From assembly GCA_947623935.1 (NCBI GenBank), contig CANQIE010000007.1, positions 1 to 41,562 of the forward strand: a stretch of DNA of 41,562 bases, in the 5' to 3' direction. The DNA comes from an uncultured Bacilli bacterium. Lineage in GTDB: Bacteria; Bacillota_I; Bacilli_A; RF39; UBA660. Under the pieces are notes generated by a model. It saw only the letters and a program-made list of their open reading frames with translations. It was not told the origin of the DNA and did not search any database. Every line of letters starts with the position of its first letter. Within the stretch, counting starts at the first letter, position 1. Shown in pieces: positions 14,650 through 22,478 of this stretch. The position numbers and the translations under genes were made by a program.

Positions 14650-15424
14650 TGAAGAACACCAACACTTCTTAAAGAAGTTAAAAAGAAGAAAAAGAAGCGT
14701 TGTACTAACACAAATCCTAATTATTGTTTTATTTCTTGTAATATGGCAACTACTTGCTTCTTTCAAACTCATTAACACGTTTACTTTCTCTTCTCCTTGG
14801 GATGTGATTAAAACGACCATTCATCTTTTTGAAACCAATCAGTTATGGAATCATATTGGAATCACTGTTTATGAGACATTATTAAGTTTTCTAATTGCCG
14901 GTATTATAGGTCTTGTTTTTGCAACACTTCTTTGGTGGTTCCCATTTCTTGCCGATGTTTTCGATCCTTATTTAACCGTACTTAATTCGCTCCCCAAAGT
15001 AGCACTAGGTCCTCTTATCATTATTTGGGTAGGAGCTAGTATGCATTCCATCATTTTTATGGCACTTATGATTTCAGCCATTATTACTATTATCAACATT
15101 TATAATGGATTTGTAAGCATCGATAAAGATTATATAAAACTTTTAAAAAGTTTCCATGCTTCTAAAAAGCAAATCTTCTTTGAACTCATTTTACCTGGTA
15201 ATAGAGGAAACATCATTAATGCCTTAAAAATCAATATCAGTATGTCTTTAATCGGAGTCATCATGGGAGAACTACTAGTTTCTAAAGAAGGACTTGGTTA
15301 CTTAATTATGTATGGTTCTCAAGTATTTAATATCAACTTAGTTATCACCTCTGTTGTTATCCTTGGAATCGTATCTTATCTCATGTACTATGTAATTAAT
15401 TGGATTGAAAAAAAGTCTTCCTAA
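14636..15424 (+). CDS. ABC importer permease (SsuC/TauC type)
   Basis: 262-residue integral membrane subunit with about six helices and the coupling-helix EAA motif near ELILPGNRGNIINALKINI. It forms the channel with the ATPase of the previous gene and receives substrate from the binding protein split at 2967/13900. It overlaps the ATPase gene and is followed by a strong terminator. Substrate not determinable; sulfonate, riboflavin and pyrimidine-precursor importers all look alike at this level. Confidence 0.93.
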   Translation: MSTYSEEHQHFLKKLKRRKRSVVLTQILIIVLFLVIWQLLASFKLINTFTFSSPWDVIKTTIHLFETNQLWNHIGITVYETLLSFLIAGIIGLVFATLLWWFPFLADVFDPYLTVLNSLPKVALGPLIIIWVGASMHSIIFMALMISAIITIINIYNGFVSIDKDYIKLLKSFHASKKQIFFELILPGNRGNIINALKINISMSLIGVIMGELLVSKEGLGYLIMYGSQVFNINLVITSVVILGIVSYLMYYVINWIEKKSS

Positions 15425-15454
15425 TGAATTAATCAAAAAAGTAGTCCTTTTTTT

Positions 15455-15489
15455 GAACTATTTCTGTTTTGGAAATAGTTCATTTTTTT
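15455..15489 (+). terminator. Terminator of the importer operon
   Basis: Perfect 10-bp stem GAACTATTTC (15455-15464) / GAAATAGTTC (15472-15481), 7-nt loop, followed by A and eight T. Confidence 0.85.
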
Positions 15490-15535
15490 TGCCTCTTTTC
15501 CTTCTTTCATGTAAAAGACTTGTATGCTATCAAAT

Positions 15536-16396
15536 TTATCTTTTATTTTCCAATTTTTCTTTTTCATCTATATATTGATAGTTCAATTTGTTTTGACTAT
15601 TAACAACTGATTCTCCAAGTAGATTTTCAATTTCATCTCTTGTGTTTTTAGCAACTTGTCCACCAGCATGAGCAACCTTTATATTTTCTTTTAATCCTTT
15701 AGGTTTTGTTTTCTTTGCTAATCTTTTGGTTACTTCTTCACTTATATCAGTTAGAGATACTTCTAAACTATCCATGTTATCTCTAAGCGATTCTTTACGA
15801 AGACCTTTGTACTCTTTATATTCTTTATCAGTCATTCCAGACCAAGTTTTATATATTTCATTAGTTAATATAGCAAATTCTTTATTTTCGGTAATCCCAT
15901 TTTCCATCCATACATCAGTAAGTTCTTTTCTATCTTGGATGCCTTGCATTCTTTTAGTAATCCATTTTTCTTCATAACCTTTGGCTCTATATAAATCTAT
16001 AGATCTTTCTGCAGCTAGTGAAGGATCAAATACTTCATCAATTCTTTCTCTACCAAGTTTTGCTAGCCATTGTTTTATAGGTTCAGCATTCTTACTCGGA
16101 ATTGATTCTATTATTCTAAACATACTTTCAATATCACAAACATCAGTCACACGGTATTTACCATCATTTGCTTTCAATTTCAACTGTCTAGTAATACTAG
16201 ACGTTTCAAAATTTTCTTCTTTTAGTAGTTTATTTTTCAACCAATTCCAATATTTTCTAGGTTCTTTACTATCTGCTAAGATACCAACGATATCTACAAC
16301 ACTAATATAATATTTTTCATTCTCCTTATCCCAAACTGTTCTAATTGTTTCATTATTAAATATTTTATTTACTAAATGCATTTTTTCTTGATTCAT
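15536..16396 (-). CDS. Bro-N domain protein, DinD-like C-terminus (copy 1)
   Basis: 286 residues. The N-terminal third matches the Bro-N fold of phage antirepressors (IRTVWDKENEKYYISVVDIV, then RKYWNWLKNKL and later LRIIES-like segments). The C-terminal half (FAILTNEIYKTWSGM, YKEYKGLRKESLRDNMDSLE, then an AHAGGQVAKNTRDEIENLLG stretch) resembles the layout of E. coli DinD, a LexA-controlled protein known to inhibit RecA. A close paralogue of the same length is at 30184-31044. ATG 16396 follows GGAGGG. It may act on DNA or repressors during stress; no phage genes adjoin it. Confidence 0.78.
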   Translation of the reverse strand: MNQEKMHLVNKIFNNETIRTVWDKENEKYYISVVDIVGILADSKEPRKYWNWLKNKLLKEENFETSSITRQLKLKANDGKYRVTDVCDIESMFRIIESIPSKNAEPIKQWLAKLGRERIDEVFDPSLAAERSIDLYRAKGYEEKWITKRMQGIQDRKELTDVWMENGITENKEFAILTNEIYKTWSGMTDKEYKEYKGLRKESLRDNMDSLEVSLTDISEEVTKRLAKKTKPKGLKENIKVAHAGGQVAKNTRDEIENLLGESVVNSQNKLNYQYIDEKEKLENKR

Positions 16397-16457
16397 AAAT
16401 ACCCTCCATATATATCATTCGTGAAAAGTTTCTAATTGTCTTAAAAAATGCAAAAAT

Positions 16458-16484
16458 TTTTACTGGTAATATTTGACAGTAAAA
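16458..16484. promoter_or_regulatory. Dyad upstream of Bro-N copy 1
   Basis: Perfect 8-bp inverted repeat TTTTACTG (16458-16465) / CAGTAAAA (16477-16484) with an 11-nt spacer, 62 nt upstream of the Bro-N gene. Centre-to-centre half-site spacing is about 19 bp. A promoter-like TTGATA lies just beside it. Candidate operator for this gene. Confidence 0.45.
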
Positions 16485-16504
16485 TTTTATCAAATTTAAC
16501 ACAT

Positions 16505-16537
16505 CAAAAAAGAGCAAACTATATGAATAATTTGCTC
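16505..16537 (-). terminator. Terminator of the first redox operon
   Basis: Stem GAGCAAA (16512-16518) / TTTGCTC (16531-16537) followed on the minus strand by TTTTTT. It ends the operon that runs from 20742 to 16558. Confidence 0.75.
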
Positions 16538-16557
16538 ATAAGAACAACAATTCTTTT

Positions 16558-16983
16558 CTAATCTAGTTTATTGTATTCCTCGTCAGTTACTTCTTCTAAC
16601 CAAACGTTCTCCGTTTCTTCACCTGGTACTTCTACAGCGATATGACTAAACCAAGAATCAGGTCTTGCTCCGTGCCAATGTTTTACATTTGCAGGGATTA
16701 CGACAATATCACCTGGAGATAGTTTTTGTACTTCTTTTCCTTCTTCCTCGTAATATCCATATCCCGCTGTGCAAATTAAAACTTGTCCTCCACCTGATTT
16801 AGATTTATGAATATGCCAATTATTTCTGCATCCTGGTTCAAATGTTACATTCATAAAACCTATACCATTATCTGTTTTAGCTAACATATTAATATAACTT
16901 TGTCCACTAAAATATTCAGCAAAAGCATCATTTGGTTGTCCTAATCCAAAAATATTTACTTTATCAAATTCTTCTTTATTCAT
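16558..16983 (-). CDS. Cupin-domain protein
   Basis: 141-residue single-domain cupin. Motif 1 contains WHIHKSKSGGGQVLICTAGY (two metal-binding His, then the Gln) and motif 2 contains PANVKHWHGARPD with the third His. Such small cupins bind a metal ion and occur beside flavodoxins, aldo/keto reductases and carboxymuconolactone-decarboxylase-like proteins; the reaction is seldom known. Start ATG 16983 behind a GGGAGG site. It is the last gene of the TetR-linked minus-strand operon, 72 nt after the cytochrome-like gene, and precedes the terminator at 16505-16537. Confidence 0.9.
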   Translation of the reverse strand: MNKEEFDKVNIFGLGQPNDAFAEYFSGQSYINMLAKTDNGIGFMNVTFEPGCRNNWHIHKSKSGGGQVLICTAGYGYYEEEGKEVQKLSPGDIVVIPANVKHWHGARPDSWFSHIAVEVPGEETENVWLEEVTDEEYNKLD

Positions 16984-17055
16984 AAAATTACCTCCCTTCT
17001 TTTAAAATACTAAGTTAATAATTTGTCCAATTATTAAAGAACTAATACTCCTTTT

Positions 17056-17580
17056 TTACATAATACTTTGCCATACATAACTATTAGAAAGTGTATAAAT
17101 TAGATATAAAGTAAAAGTCGCTGTGATAACTATATATGCAATGTATATAACCCCTTTAATTGTTTCATTTTTTGTGAATTTATTTATTATGGTTTTTAGA
17201 TGAAACCCTAAATGTATTAACATCATCACAATAGCAAATCTTCCAAATACATGGTGTAAAAGCATAAGATAAAGATTGCCATTGGTATTAAAATCAAATA
17301 TTTGATTACTTATTAAAATTCCAAAAAGAATAGCTCCTAAATAACTAATAAAAGTTAAAATATCAACAATGTATAAAATCTTTACATTATTTTTAGTTTT
17401 GGTTATATTTTTAGTAACATTTGCTATCCATTTTCTATTAAGTATCAAATGTAGAATAACAAGAATACATATAGTTATACCAAGTATCTCATGTAATAAA
17501 TGTCCTGTTATATTAGTGCTTATTAACAATATCGTAGTTATGAATAGCAATATGTCTAAAAAAAGTCTAATTTTTTTCAT
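17056..17580 (-). CDS. DUF4405-type membrane cytochrome-b-like protein
   Basis: 174 residues with four to five membrane helices and several His at helix ends (GHLLHEILG, LHLIL, LHHVFGRF, HLGFHL) placed as in four-helix cytochrome b proteins, so two haem b groups are likely bound. DUF4405 members are thought to pass electrons across the membrane. I use ATG 17580; the frame may also start at TTG 17583. It overlaps the end of the exported flavodoxin gene by 14 nt, so the two are probably made together and may be electron-transfer partners. The link is inferred from the overlap. Confidence 0.8.
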   Translation of the reverse strand: MKKIRLFLDILLFITTILLISTNITGHLLHEILGITICILVILHLILNRKWIANVTKNITKTKNNVKILYIVDILTFISYLGAILFGILISNQIFDFNTNGNLYLMLLHHVFGRFAIVMMLIHLGFHLKTIINKFTKNETIKGVIYIAYIVITATFTLYLIYTLSNSYVWQSIM

Positions 17581-18208
17581 CAAGTCCTAAACCCTTTAGC
17601 CATTCTTTTACTGTATCAGTTTGATCTTTACTCATATCTCCCCCACGAATAGGAAGTCCGTCTAATACAGTCGCATTAGGTTCAAATTCTTTAATTGTTT
17701 CATAAGTTCCACCATCGAAAGAACCTTCATGTGTATTAAATGGAATAATTGTTTTTCCACTAAAATCATAAATATCAAAGAAAGTGTACATCATCATTGG
17801 TAGAGTGTACCACCACATTGGGTAACCGACAAATATATAATCATAATCATCAAGATTAATGTTTAAGTCTTTAAATTCAGGTCGCTCATTATTATCTCTT
17901 TCTTCTTTTGTATAATCAAATAATTCTTGACCTGTTGGATATGGTTTAACTGGTTCTATTCTTCTAATATCTCCACCAACTTGTTCATAAATTTCTTGAG
18001 CTAATTTTTGAGTATTTCCTGTTTCAGAGAAATAAACAACTAAAACTCTATCACTATCTAAAGTTGTTTTTCCAACACCACCATCTTTATTTTCGATACT
18101 ACTATCTAATCCAACACTTCGACTTCTTCCAAATAGCATAAATCCACCAATGACTAAAACAACTACAATAAGGGCTGCTATAATTATTGTCATAACTTTT
18201 TTATTCAT
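17567..18208 (-). CDS. Membrane-anchored extracytoplasmic flavodoxin
   Basis: 213 residues: basic N-terminus and a single membrane segment (about 6-26), a short linker and then a flavodoxin domain that binds FMN through the phosphate loop SETGNTQ (about residues 60-66). The segment GYPMWWYT is the mark of this flavodoxin branch. With N-terminus inside, the flavin domain would face outside the cell, unusual for a cofactor normally handled in the cytosol. There is no lipobox Cys. Start ATG 18208 after GGGAGG. It lies between the PPOX-like gene and the DUF4405 gene, suggesting a trans-membrane electron route. Confidence 0.85.
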   Translation of the reverse strand: MNKKVMTIIIAALIVVVLVIGGFMLFGRSRSVGLDSSIENKDGGVGKTTLDSDRVLVVYFSETGNTQKLAQEIYEQVGGDIRRIEPVKPYPTGQELFDYTKEERDNNERPEFKDLNINLDDYDYIFVGYPMWWYTLPMMMYTFFDIYDFSGKTIIPFNTHEGSFDGGTYETIKEFEPNATVLDGLPIRGGDMSKDQTDTVKEWLKGLGLDEKN

Positions 18209-18226
18209 TAAATTTACCTCCCATTT

Positions 18227-18625
18227 TTAAAACTCTATTGTTCTGGGTTCTTCTGTAAATGATGATATTGTTGCTGTACCTTTTTCAAAGTATAAAACCT
18301 CTGTATTATCATCATTTTCATCATACATACCTCGTAAATTTGGGAAACTATCTAGCATACTTTTTTTAGCTATAACTCGATCATCTCTTTTAAGAACGCC
18401 AGTTACTCTAATCCATTTACTTCCATCTTGTGATAGTCCACATATTTCAACTTTAGGATTACTCTCAATTTGTTTTGAAACATTTTTTGATTTTCCTGTT
18501 TGAATATATAATTTATCTTCAAATAGGTTTATTGTTCCAAAAGCTCTTACTCTTGGTTGATCACCTTCACAAGTGGCTAAAAAGTATGTACCACATTCTT
18601 TTAAAAATTCATATATCTCTTTCAT
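18227..18625 (-). CDS. PPOX-family FMN-binding split-barrel protein
   Basis: 132 residues of the pyridoxamine-5'-phosphate-oxidase-like fold: opening helix EIYEFLKECGTYFLATCEG, the strand pair LYIQTGKSKNVSKQI, and KWIRVTGV. These small proteins bind FMN or F420 as dimers and reduce varied small molecules; PLP synthesis is unlikely because the catalytic C-terminal motif of PdxH is absent. The ATG at 18625 overlaps the stop of the SDR gene (TAATG), so the two are coupled. Member of the TetR-linked redox operon. Confidence 0.85.
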   Translation of the reverse strand: MKEIYEFLKECGTYFLATCEGDQPRVRAFGTINLFEDKLYIQTGKSKNVSKQIESNPKVEICGLSQDGSKWIRVTGVLKRDDRVIAKKSMLDSFPNLRGMYDENDDNTEVLYFEKGTATISSFTEEPRTIEF

Positions 18626-19374
18626 TATGCTGCTCCTTGACCTCCATCTACGGCAATAATTGCACCATTGATATAACTTGCATCTTCACTTGCTAGGAAT
18701 GTGGCAACAGAAGCAATTTCATGAGGTCGACCAAATCTACCACAAGGAATAGTTGATTCAATGTTTTCTCTATGTTTTTTAGCTTCTTCAGGAGATAAAT
18801 CAGTTACATTCCAAATATTGGTATCAATCGCACCAGGAGCAATAGCACAAACTCTAACTCCCTCATTAGCAAGTTCCAAAGCCCAACATCTCGTAAAGTT
18901 TTCAACTGCTGCCTTTGCACCTGTGTACATAGAAAGATTGGCTGATCTATGAGTTGCTCCCACAGTAGATAAGTTAATAATTAAACCTTTTGCCTCTCTA
19001 ATTAGTGGTAGAGATTCAATCGTTAAATTGACTAATGCTCTAACATCTAAATCAAATGCTTTATCATAATCAGCAATCGTCATATCTTTTAAAAATTGAA
19101 CAGGACACCATCCAGCATTGTTTACTAATATATCAAGACGTCCAAAATTCGTTTTTACAAAATTAACTAATTCTTTTACTTTATCATCTTTAGTAATATC
19201 TCCAACTACATAAGAAATATTGCTATTCATACTTGATGTTTCTTTTAAAGCATCTTCGCTTCTTCCAATAATTACAACTTTTGCTCCTTCTTTAGCATAA
19301 TCAAGAGCAATCGATGCACCTATACCTGAGCCACCACCTGTAACAATGGCAACTTTTCCATCTAATTTTCCCAT
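18625..19374 (-). CDS. Short-chain dehydrogenase/reductase (SDR)
   Basis: 249 residues, the normal classical SDR length. NAD(P) motif VTGGGSGIG, NNAG motif, catalytic Ser in INLSTVGA, and the Tyr-x-x-x-Lys pair in YTGAKAA are all in place; the C-terminal DGGQGAA is typical. Cytoplasmic oxidoreductase for a secondary alcohol or ketone, substrate unknown. ATG 19374 behind AGGAAGGAG; an upstream frame to 19395 lacks a ribosome site and would overlap the reductase gene. It lies 13 nt after the aldo/keto reductase gene and is coupled to the next gene. Confidence 0.92.
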   Translation of the reverse strand: MGKLDGKVAIVTGGGSGIGASIALDYAKEGAKVVIIGRSEDALKETSSMNSNISYVVGDITKDDKVKELVNFVKTNFGRLDILVNNAGWCPVQFLKDMTIADYDKAFDLDVRALVNLTIESLPLIREAKGLIINLSTVGATHRSANLSMYTGAKAAVENFTRCWALELANEGVRVCAIAPGAIDTNIWNVTDLSPEEAKKHRENIESTIPCGRFGRPHEIASVATFLASEDASYINGAIIAVDGGQGAA

Positions 19375-19387
19375 AAATTTCTCCTTC

Positions 19388-20230
19388 CTATACATCTAAT
19401 TCTTTTTTTAATTCCATTGAAGCATACATCTTTAGTAATTCTGGTTTTGGTTCATAATATCTTTTATTTTTATCAAGTGCGTTAATTTCATTCATTTCAT
19501 CATTTGTAAGTTCAAAATCAAATATATTGGCATTATCCTTAATATGTTCAGGATTTCTACTTCCAGGAATAATGATATGTCCACTTTGAATATGCCATCT
19601 TAAAATGATTTGAGCATTGCTTTTATTATATTTTTCAGCAAGTCTAGTAAATACTTCTTCCTCCCCTAGTGATTTATCACCATGTCCAAGTGGATACCAC
19701 GCTTGAATTTTAATATCATTTTTAGCAAGTTCTTCTTTTAATTCTTTTTGTCCAAAATAGGGATGAGCTTCTACTTGAATAACTGCTGGTTTTATTTCAC
19801 ACATTTCAAGGATTTCTTTTAAAGGTTCACCTTCAAAATTAGAAAGTCCAATCGCTTTAACTTTGCCATCACGAACTGCTTGTTCCATCATTTTATAGGC
19901 ACCTTTATAATCAGCACAAGGTTGATGCAATAGTAACAAGTCTATATAATCTGTATCCAATCTTTCTAGGGTTTCCTCTATTGCATTTGGATTACTGTAA
20001 ACAGTAGGCCATAATTTTGTTTCTAAAAATATTTCATTTCTTGGTACTCCTGATTTCTTTATTCCTCTACCAACTGCTCTTTCATTCATATAGCCATTTG
20101 CTGTATCAATAAGTCTATATCCACATTTTATAGCATTATAAACTGCTTCCTCAGCATCAGCTGGACTCATCATAAATGTTCCAAGCCCAATAGTAGGCAT
20201 TTCTACACCATTATTTAAAGTAATATTCAT
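19388..20230 (-). CDS. Aldo/keto reductase (first operon)
   Basis: 280-residue NADPH-dependent carbonyl reductase of the AKR5-like bacterial group (2,5-diketo-gluconate reductase type). The catalytic tetrad is visible: Asp in RLIDTANGY, Tyr in the same segment, Lys in LETKLWP and His in LLLLHQP; NADP contacts include SNFEG and IIPGSRNPEHI. Start ATG 20230 follows GGGAGAG. A second, clearly different reductase of the same family is at 23161-24051 in the companion operon. Substrates are small aldehydes or ketones, unidentified. Confidence 0.92.
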   Translation of the reverse strand: MNITLNNGVEMPTIGLGTFMMSPADAEEAVYNAIKCGYRLIDTANGYMNERAVGRGIKKSGVPRNEIFLETKLWPTVYSNPNAIEETLERLDTDYIDLLLLHQPCADYKGAYKMMEQAVRDGKVKAIGLSNFEGEPLKEILEMCEIKPAVIQVEAHPYFGQKELKEELAKNDIKIQAWYPLGHGDKSLGEEEVFTRLAEKYNKSNAQIILRWHIQSGHIIIPGSRNPEHIKDNANIFDFELTNDEMNEINALDKNKRYYEPKPELLKMYASMELKKELDV

Positions 20231-20250
20231 AATTCATCTCTCCCTTTCTA

Positions 20251-20742
20251 TTACATTATTTTTAAGGCATCTAGCCATTCTTTAATATTTCCTAATTGAT
20301 CGTAATTTTTGATATTTTCACCACGAATAGGAAGTCCAATTAGAACTTTTGAATCTGGTAATGCTTCTTGAAGTTCTTTATAAGTTCCACCATCACCAGA
20401 ACCTTCATGGGTATTAAATGGAATAATTGTTTTTCCTTTTAAATCCACATTTTCTATAAATGTTCTAATAATTTGTGGGTAAGTGTACCACCACATTGGA
20501 TAACCAATAAAAATGTAATCATATTTTGATACATCAGGTAGTTCTTTTATTTCAGGTCTAGCATCTTCATCTCTTTCCTTTTTTGCAAGGGACGCTAATT
20601 CATTATAATGAGCAGGATCTTTGTCGTAACTGGCTTTAGGTACAAGCTCAAATAAATCACCATTTGTAAGTTCTTGTATATCTTTTGCAAATTTTTCCGT
20701 TGTACCATAAGTTCCAAAATAAGTAATAAGTATTCTTGACAT
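20251..20742 (-). CDS. Cytoplasmic flavodoxin (first operon)
   Basis: 163 residues without signal peptide. FMN phosphate loop in YFGTYGTTEKF, the isoalloxazine-contact loop GYPMWWYT, and FNTHEGSGDGG near the C-terminal third. One-electron carrier in the cytosol. I start at ATG 20742 (MSRILITYFG), preceded by AGGAGGG. It is the first gene of the minus-strand operon, directly behind the divergent TetR promoter region, and resembles the exported copy at 17567 in the GGTYETIKEF-type segment. Confidence 0.9.
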   Translation of the reverse strand: MSRILITYFGTYGTTEKFAKDIQELTNGDLFELVPKASYDKDPAHYNELASLAKKERDEDARPEIKELPDVSKYDYIFIGYPMWWYTYPQIIRTFIENVDLKGKTIIPFNTHEGSGDGGTYKELQEALPDSKVLIGLPIRGENIKNYDQLGNIKEWLDALKIM

Positions 20743-20774
20743 AATTATTTCCCTCCTAAAATTATGCACACATG

Positions 20775-20803
20775 TTGCGCAAGTTTTACATTTTCATTAT
20801 AAT
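20775..20803 (+). promoter_or_regulatory. Promoter of the TetR gene
   Basis: TTGCGC (20775-20780) and TATAAT (20798-20803) with a 17-nt spacer, on the plus strand. The start of transcription would be near 20810, placing the dyad at 20843-20858 inside the untranslated leader, compatible with autorepression. Confidence 0.5.
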
Positions 20804-20829
20804 TATATATGTAAGGAATTAACACCACA
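20802..20829 (-). promoter_or_regulatory. Promoter of the first redox operon
   Basis: On the minus strand TATAAT (20802-20807) lies 16 nt from TGTGGT (20824-20829), a poor -35. The same pair, with 17-nt spacing, is found in front of the second operon at 26398-26426. Confidence 0.5.
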
Positions 20830-20842
20830 CTTTAATTTTTAA

Positions 20843-20858
20843 TGAGAAATAATTCTCA
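20843..20858. promoter_or_regulatory. Probable TetR operator 1
   Basis: TGAGAAATAATTCTCA, an inverted repeat TGAGAA/TTCTCA around 4 nt, between the divergent TetR gene and the first redox operon. It lies 14 bp upstream of the -35-like TGTGGT of the operon. The core GAGAAATAATTCTC recurs exactly at 26440-26453. Confidence 0.65.
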
Positions 20859-20892
20859 ATTTTAAAAATATGTGTATTAAAGGAGGGAAGAT

Positions 20893-21471
20893 ATGGCAAA
20901 TACTGATTTAAGAGTACAAAGAACAAAAAAGATTCTAAAAGATACTTTTAATGAAATGATTGTAACGACCGATTTTGAAAAAATAACGATCAAAGATTTA
21001 TGCGATAAAGCTATGATTAACCGTAGAACCTTCTACTTACATTATTCTTCTATTGAAGATATACTTGAGGATTTTATTTCTGACTACACCCATGAGTATT
21101 ATGATTTAATTAAAGATTTTGACACGATTGAAGAAGTGGATGAATTAGTTAGAATGTATTTTACTTATTCCGAACAAAAGGGAATGATGTTTGAGCGAAT
21201 CAATACGAGTCCTAATTTTGAATATATAAGACTTCGTATGATTCAAAAAGTGGAAGATTATGCTAATAATGATAATAATTTCCACATGCTTAAAAAGTTC
21301 GATAAAGTTTCGCAAAATCTAATTCATTCATTTATAAATTGGGCTTGTGTTGGCTTGTACCGAGAATGGGTTAAAAATGGTAGAAATTTACCTATGGATG
21401 AAGCTATTAAGTTATCTGCTAATTTAATTAAAAATGGATTAAAAGCCACAGTAAAAGAGAATCGTAAGTGA
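20893..21471 (+). CDS. TetR-family regulator of the redox/esterase cluster
   Basis: 192 residues. N-terminal DNA-binding helices with KITIKDLCDKAMINRRTFYL followed by HYSSIEDIL, a typical TetR helix-turn-helix; the C-terminal ligand domain resembles the Firmicutes TetR_C type found in DhaS. DhaS is known to activate, so repression should not be assumed. ATG 20893 after AGGAGGG. It is divergent from the first operon and convergent with the second; both operons carry its probable operator. The ligand is unknown but is presumably the compound handled by the neighbouring hydrolases and reductases. Confidence 0.92.
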   Translation: MANTDLRVQRTKKILKDTFNEMIVTTDFEKITIKDLCDKAMINRRTFYLHYSSIEDILEDFISDYTHEYYDLIKDFDTIEEVDELVRMYFTYSEQKGMMFERINTSPNFEYIRLRMIQKVEDYANNDNNFHMLKKFDKVSQNLIHSFINWACVGLYREWVKNGRNLPMDEAIKLSANLIKNGLKATVKENRK

Positions 21472-21478
21472 TTCTCTT
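21455..21478. terminator. Terminator between TetR and the second operon
   Basis: Perfect 9-bp stem AAGAGAATC / GATTCTCTT with a 6-nt loop, overlapping the TetR stop codon (21469-21471). It is followed by an AT-rich stretch rather than a clean T-run; in both orientations it lies at the end of a transcript. Confidence 0.55.
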
Positions 21479-21480
21479 AT

Positions 21481-22461
21481 TTATTTAAAAAACATAGGAA
21501 GTCCATTATACATATCAATATCAGTTGCGTTCATATCGTGATAAGCACCATCTATTTGATAATAGACAAAAGTGTCTTTAAATACATCTCTTTTTAACAT
21601 TTCAACCATTTGATTGTTTACTTGATCGTATCTTGCATCATTTGTACCAAGTCCTGCATATATGAAATAATCTTTATCGGTTGATGCTACAACTTTTTCT
21701 ACTTCATCAACAGTTTCTTTCGGCGAGTATAATCCACCAAAAGTTTCTACATACCAAGCATCTCCAGACATTGGTAAGAAATATTTAATGTAATCTAAAT
21801 CGTGTTTAAACATCCACCAAGTTGTTACTCCACCTAAACTAAATCCTGCAAATGCTCTGTGTTCTCTTGAGGCAACTAAATCTTCTTTAGAGATACTTTT
21901 GGCATAAGTTTTATAATGAGATTCAACATAAGGCATTAAAGCTTCTTCAAAGTCTAAATGGAAAGGTTCGAGTTCTAGAACACTTCTTCCCCAATCTTGT
22001 CCTTTGTTTTCAGCATCAAATGTGGCAGCCACAACAATTAAAGGTTCAATGTCTTTATTTTCTATCATGTTATCCATAATATTTACAATATTACTATATT
22101 CAAAGAAATCTCCTGCATGACCTCCCCAGCCGTGCATTAAATATAAAATGTTATATTCCTTATCACTTTTTTCATCATATCCATAAGGAAGATAGATAAT
22201 AGCAGTTTTAGTAATATCATCTCCAGTTGTATAGTCTTTAGTATCATAATGAATTGTTTCTAATTTTCCCTGATGATTAGACTTTATTTTATAATTTGTT
22301 GGAATATCCTTTGCCCAACCTGTTCTTTCTGTATTCATGTTATTACCACCAGTACTTTCATTTTGTTTACTATTATCTTTATTAAATATTACAAAACCTA
22401 TTAAAACTATTGCAACTAATAATATAATTACAATAATTAGAGTAACGATCTTTTTCTTCAT
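21481..22461 (-). CDS. Membrane-anchored esterase, esterase-D/feruloyl-esterase-like
   Basis: 326 residues. Membrane segment about 4-24, a Ser/Asn-rich linker, then an alpha/beta-hydrolase domain of the putative esterase family (as in feruloyl esterases and enterochelin esterase). Oxyanion loop LMHGWGGHAGD, nucleophile elbow GFSLGG and the terminal His in GAYHDM are present, so it should be active outside the cell. The ATG at 22461 follows GGGAG; an upstream TTG is less likely. Last gene of the second operon, 17 nt after the exported flavodoxin gene. Confidence 0.85.
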   Translation of the reverse strand: MKKKIVTLIIVIILLVAIVLIGFVIFNKDNSKQNESTGGNNMNTERTGWAKDIPTNYKIKSNHQGKLETIHYDTKDYTTGDDITKTAIIYLPYGYDEKSDKEYNILYLMHGWGGHAGDFFEYSNIVNIMDNMIENKDIEPLIVVAATFDAENKGQDWGRSVLELEPFHLDFEEALMPYVESHYKTYAKSISKEDLVASREHRAFAGFSLGGVTTWWMFKHDLDYIKYFLPMSGDAWYVETFGGLYSPKETVDEVEKVVASTDKDYFIYAGLGTNDARYDQVNNQMVEMLKRDVFKDTFVYYQIDGAYHDMNATDIDMYNGLPMFFK

Positions 22462-22478
22462 ATATACTCCCAATTTTG

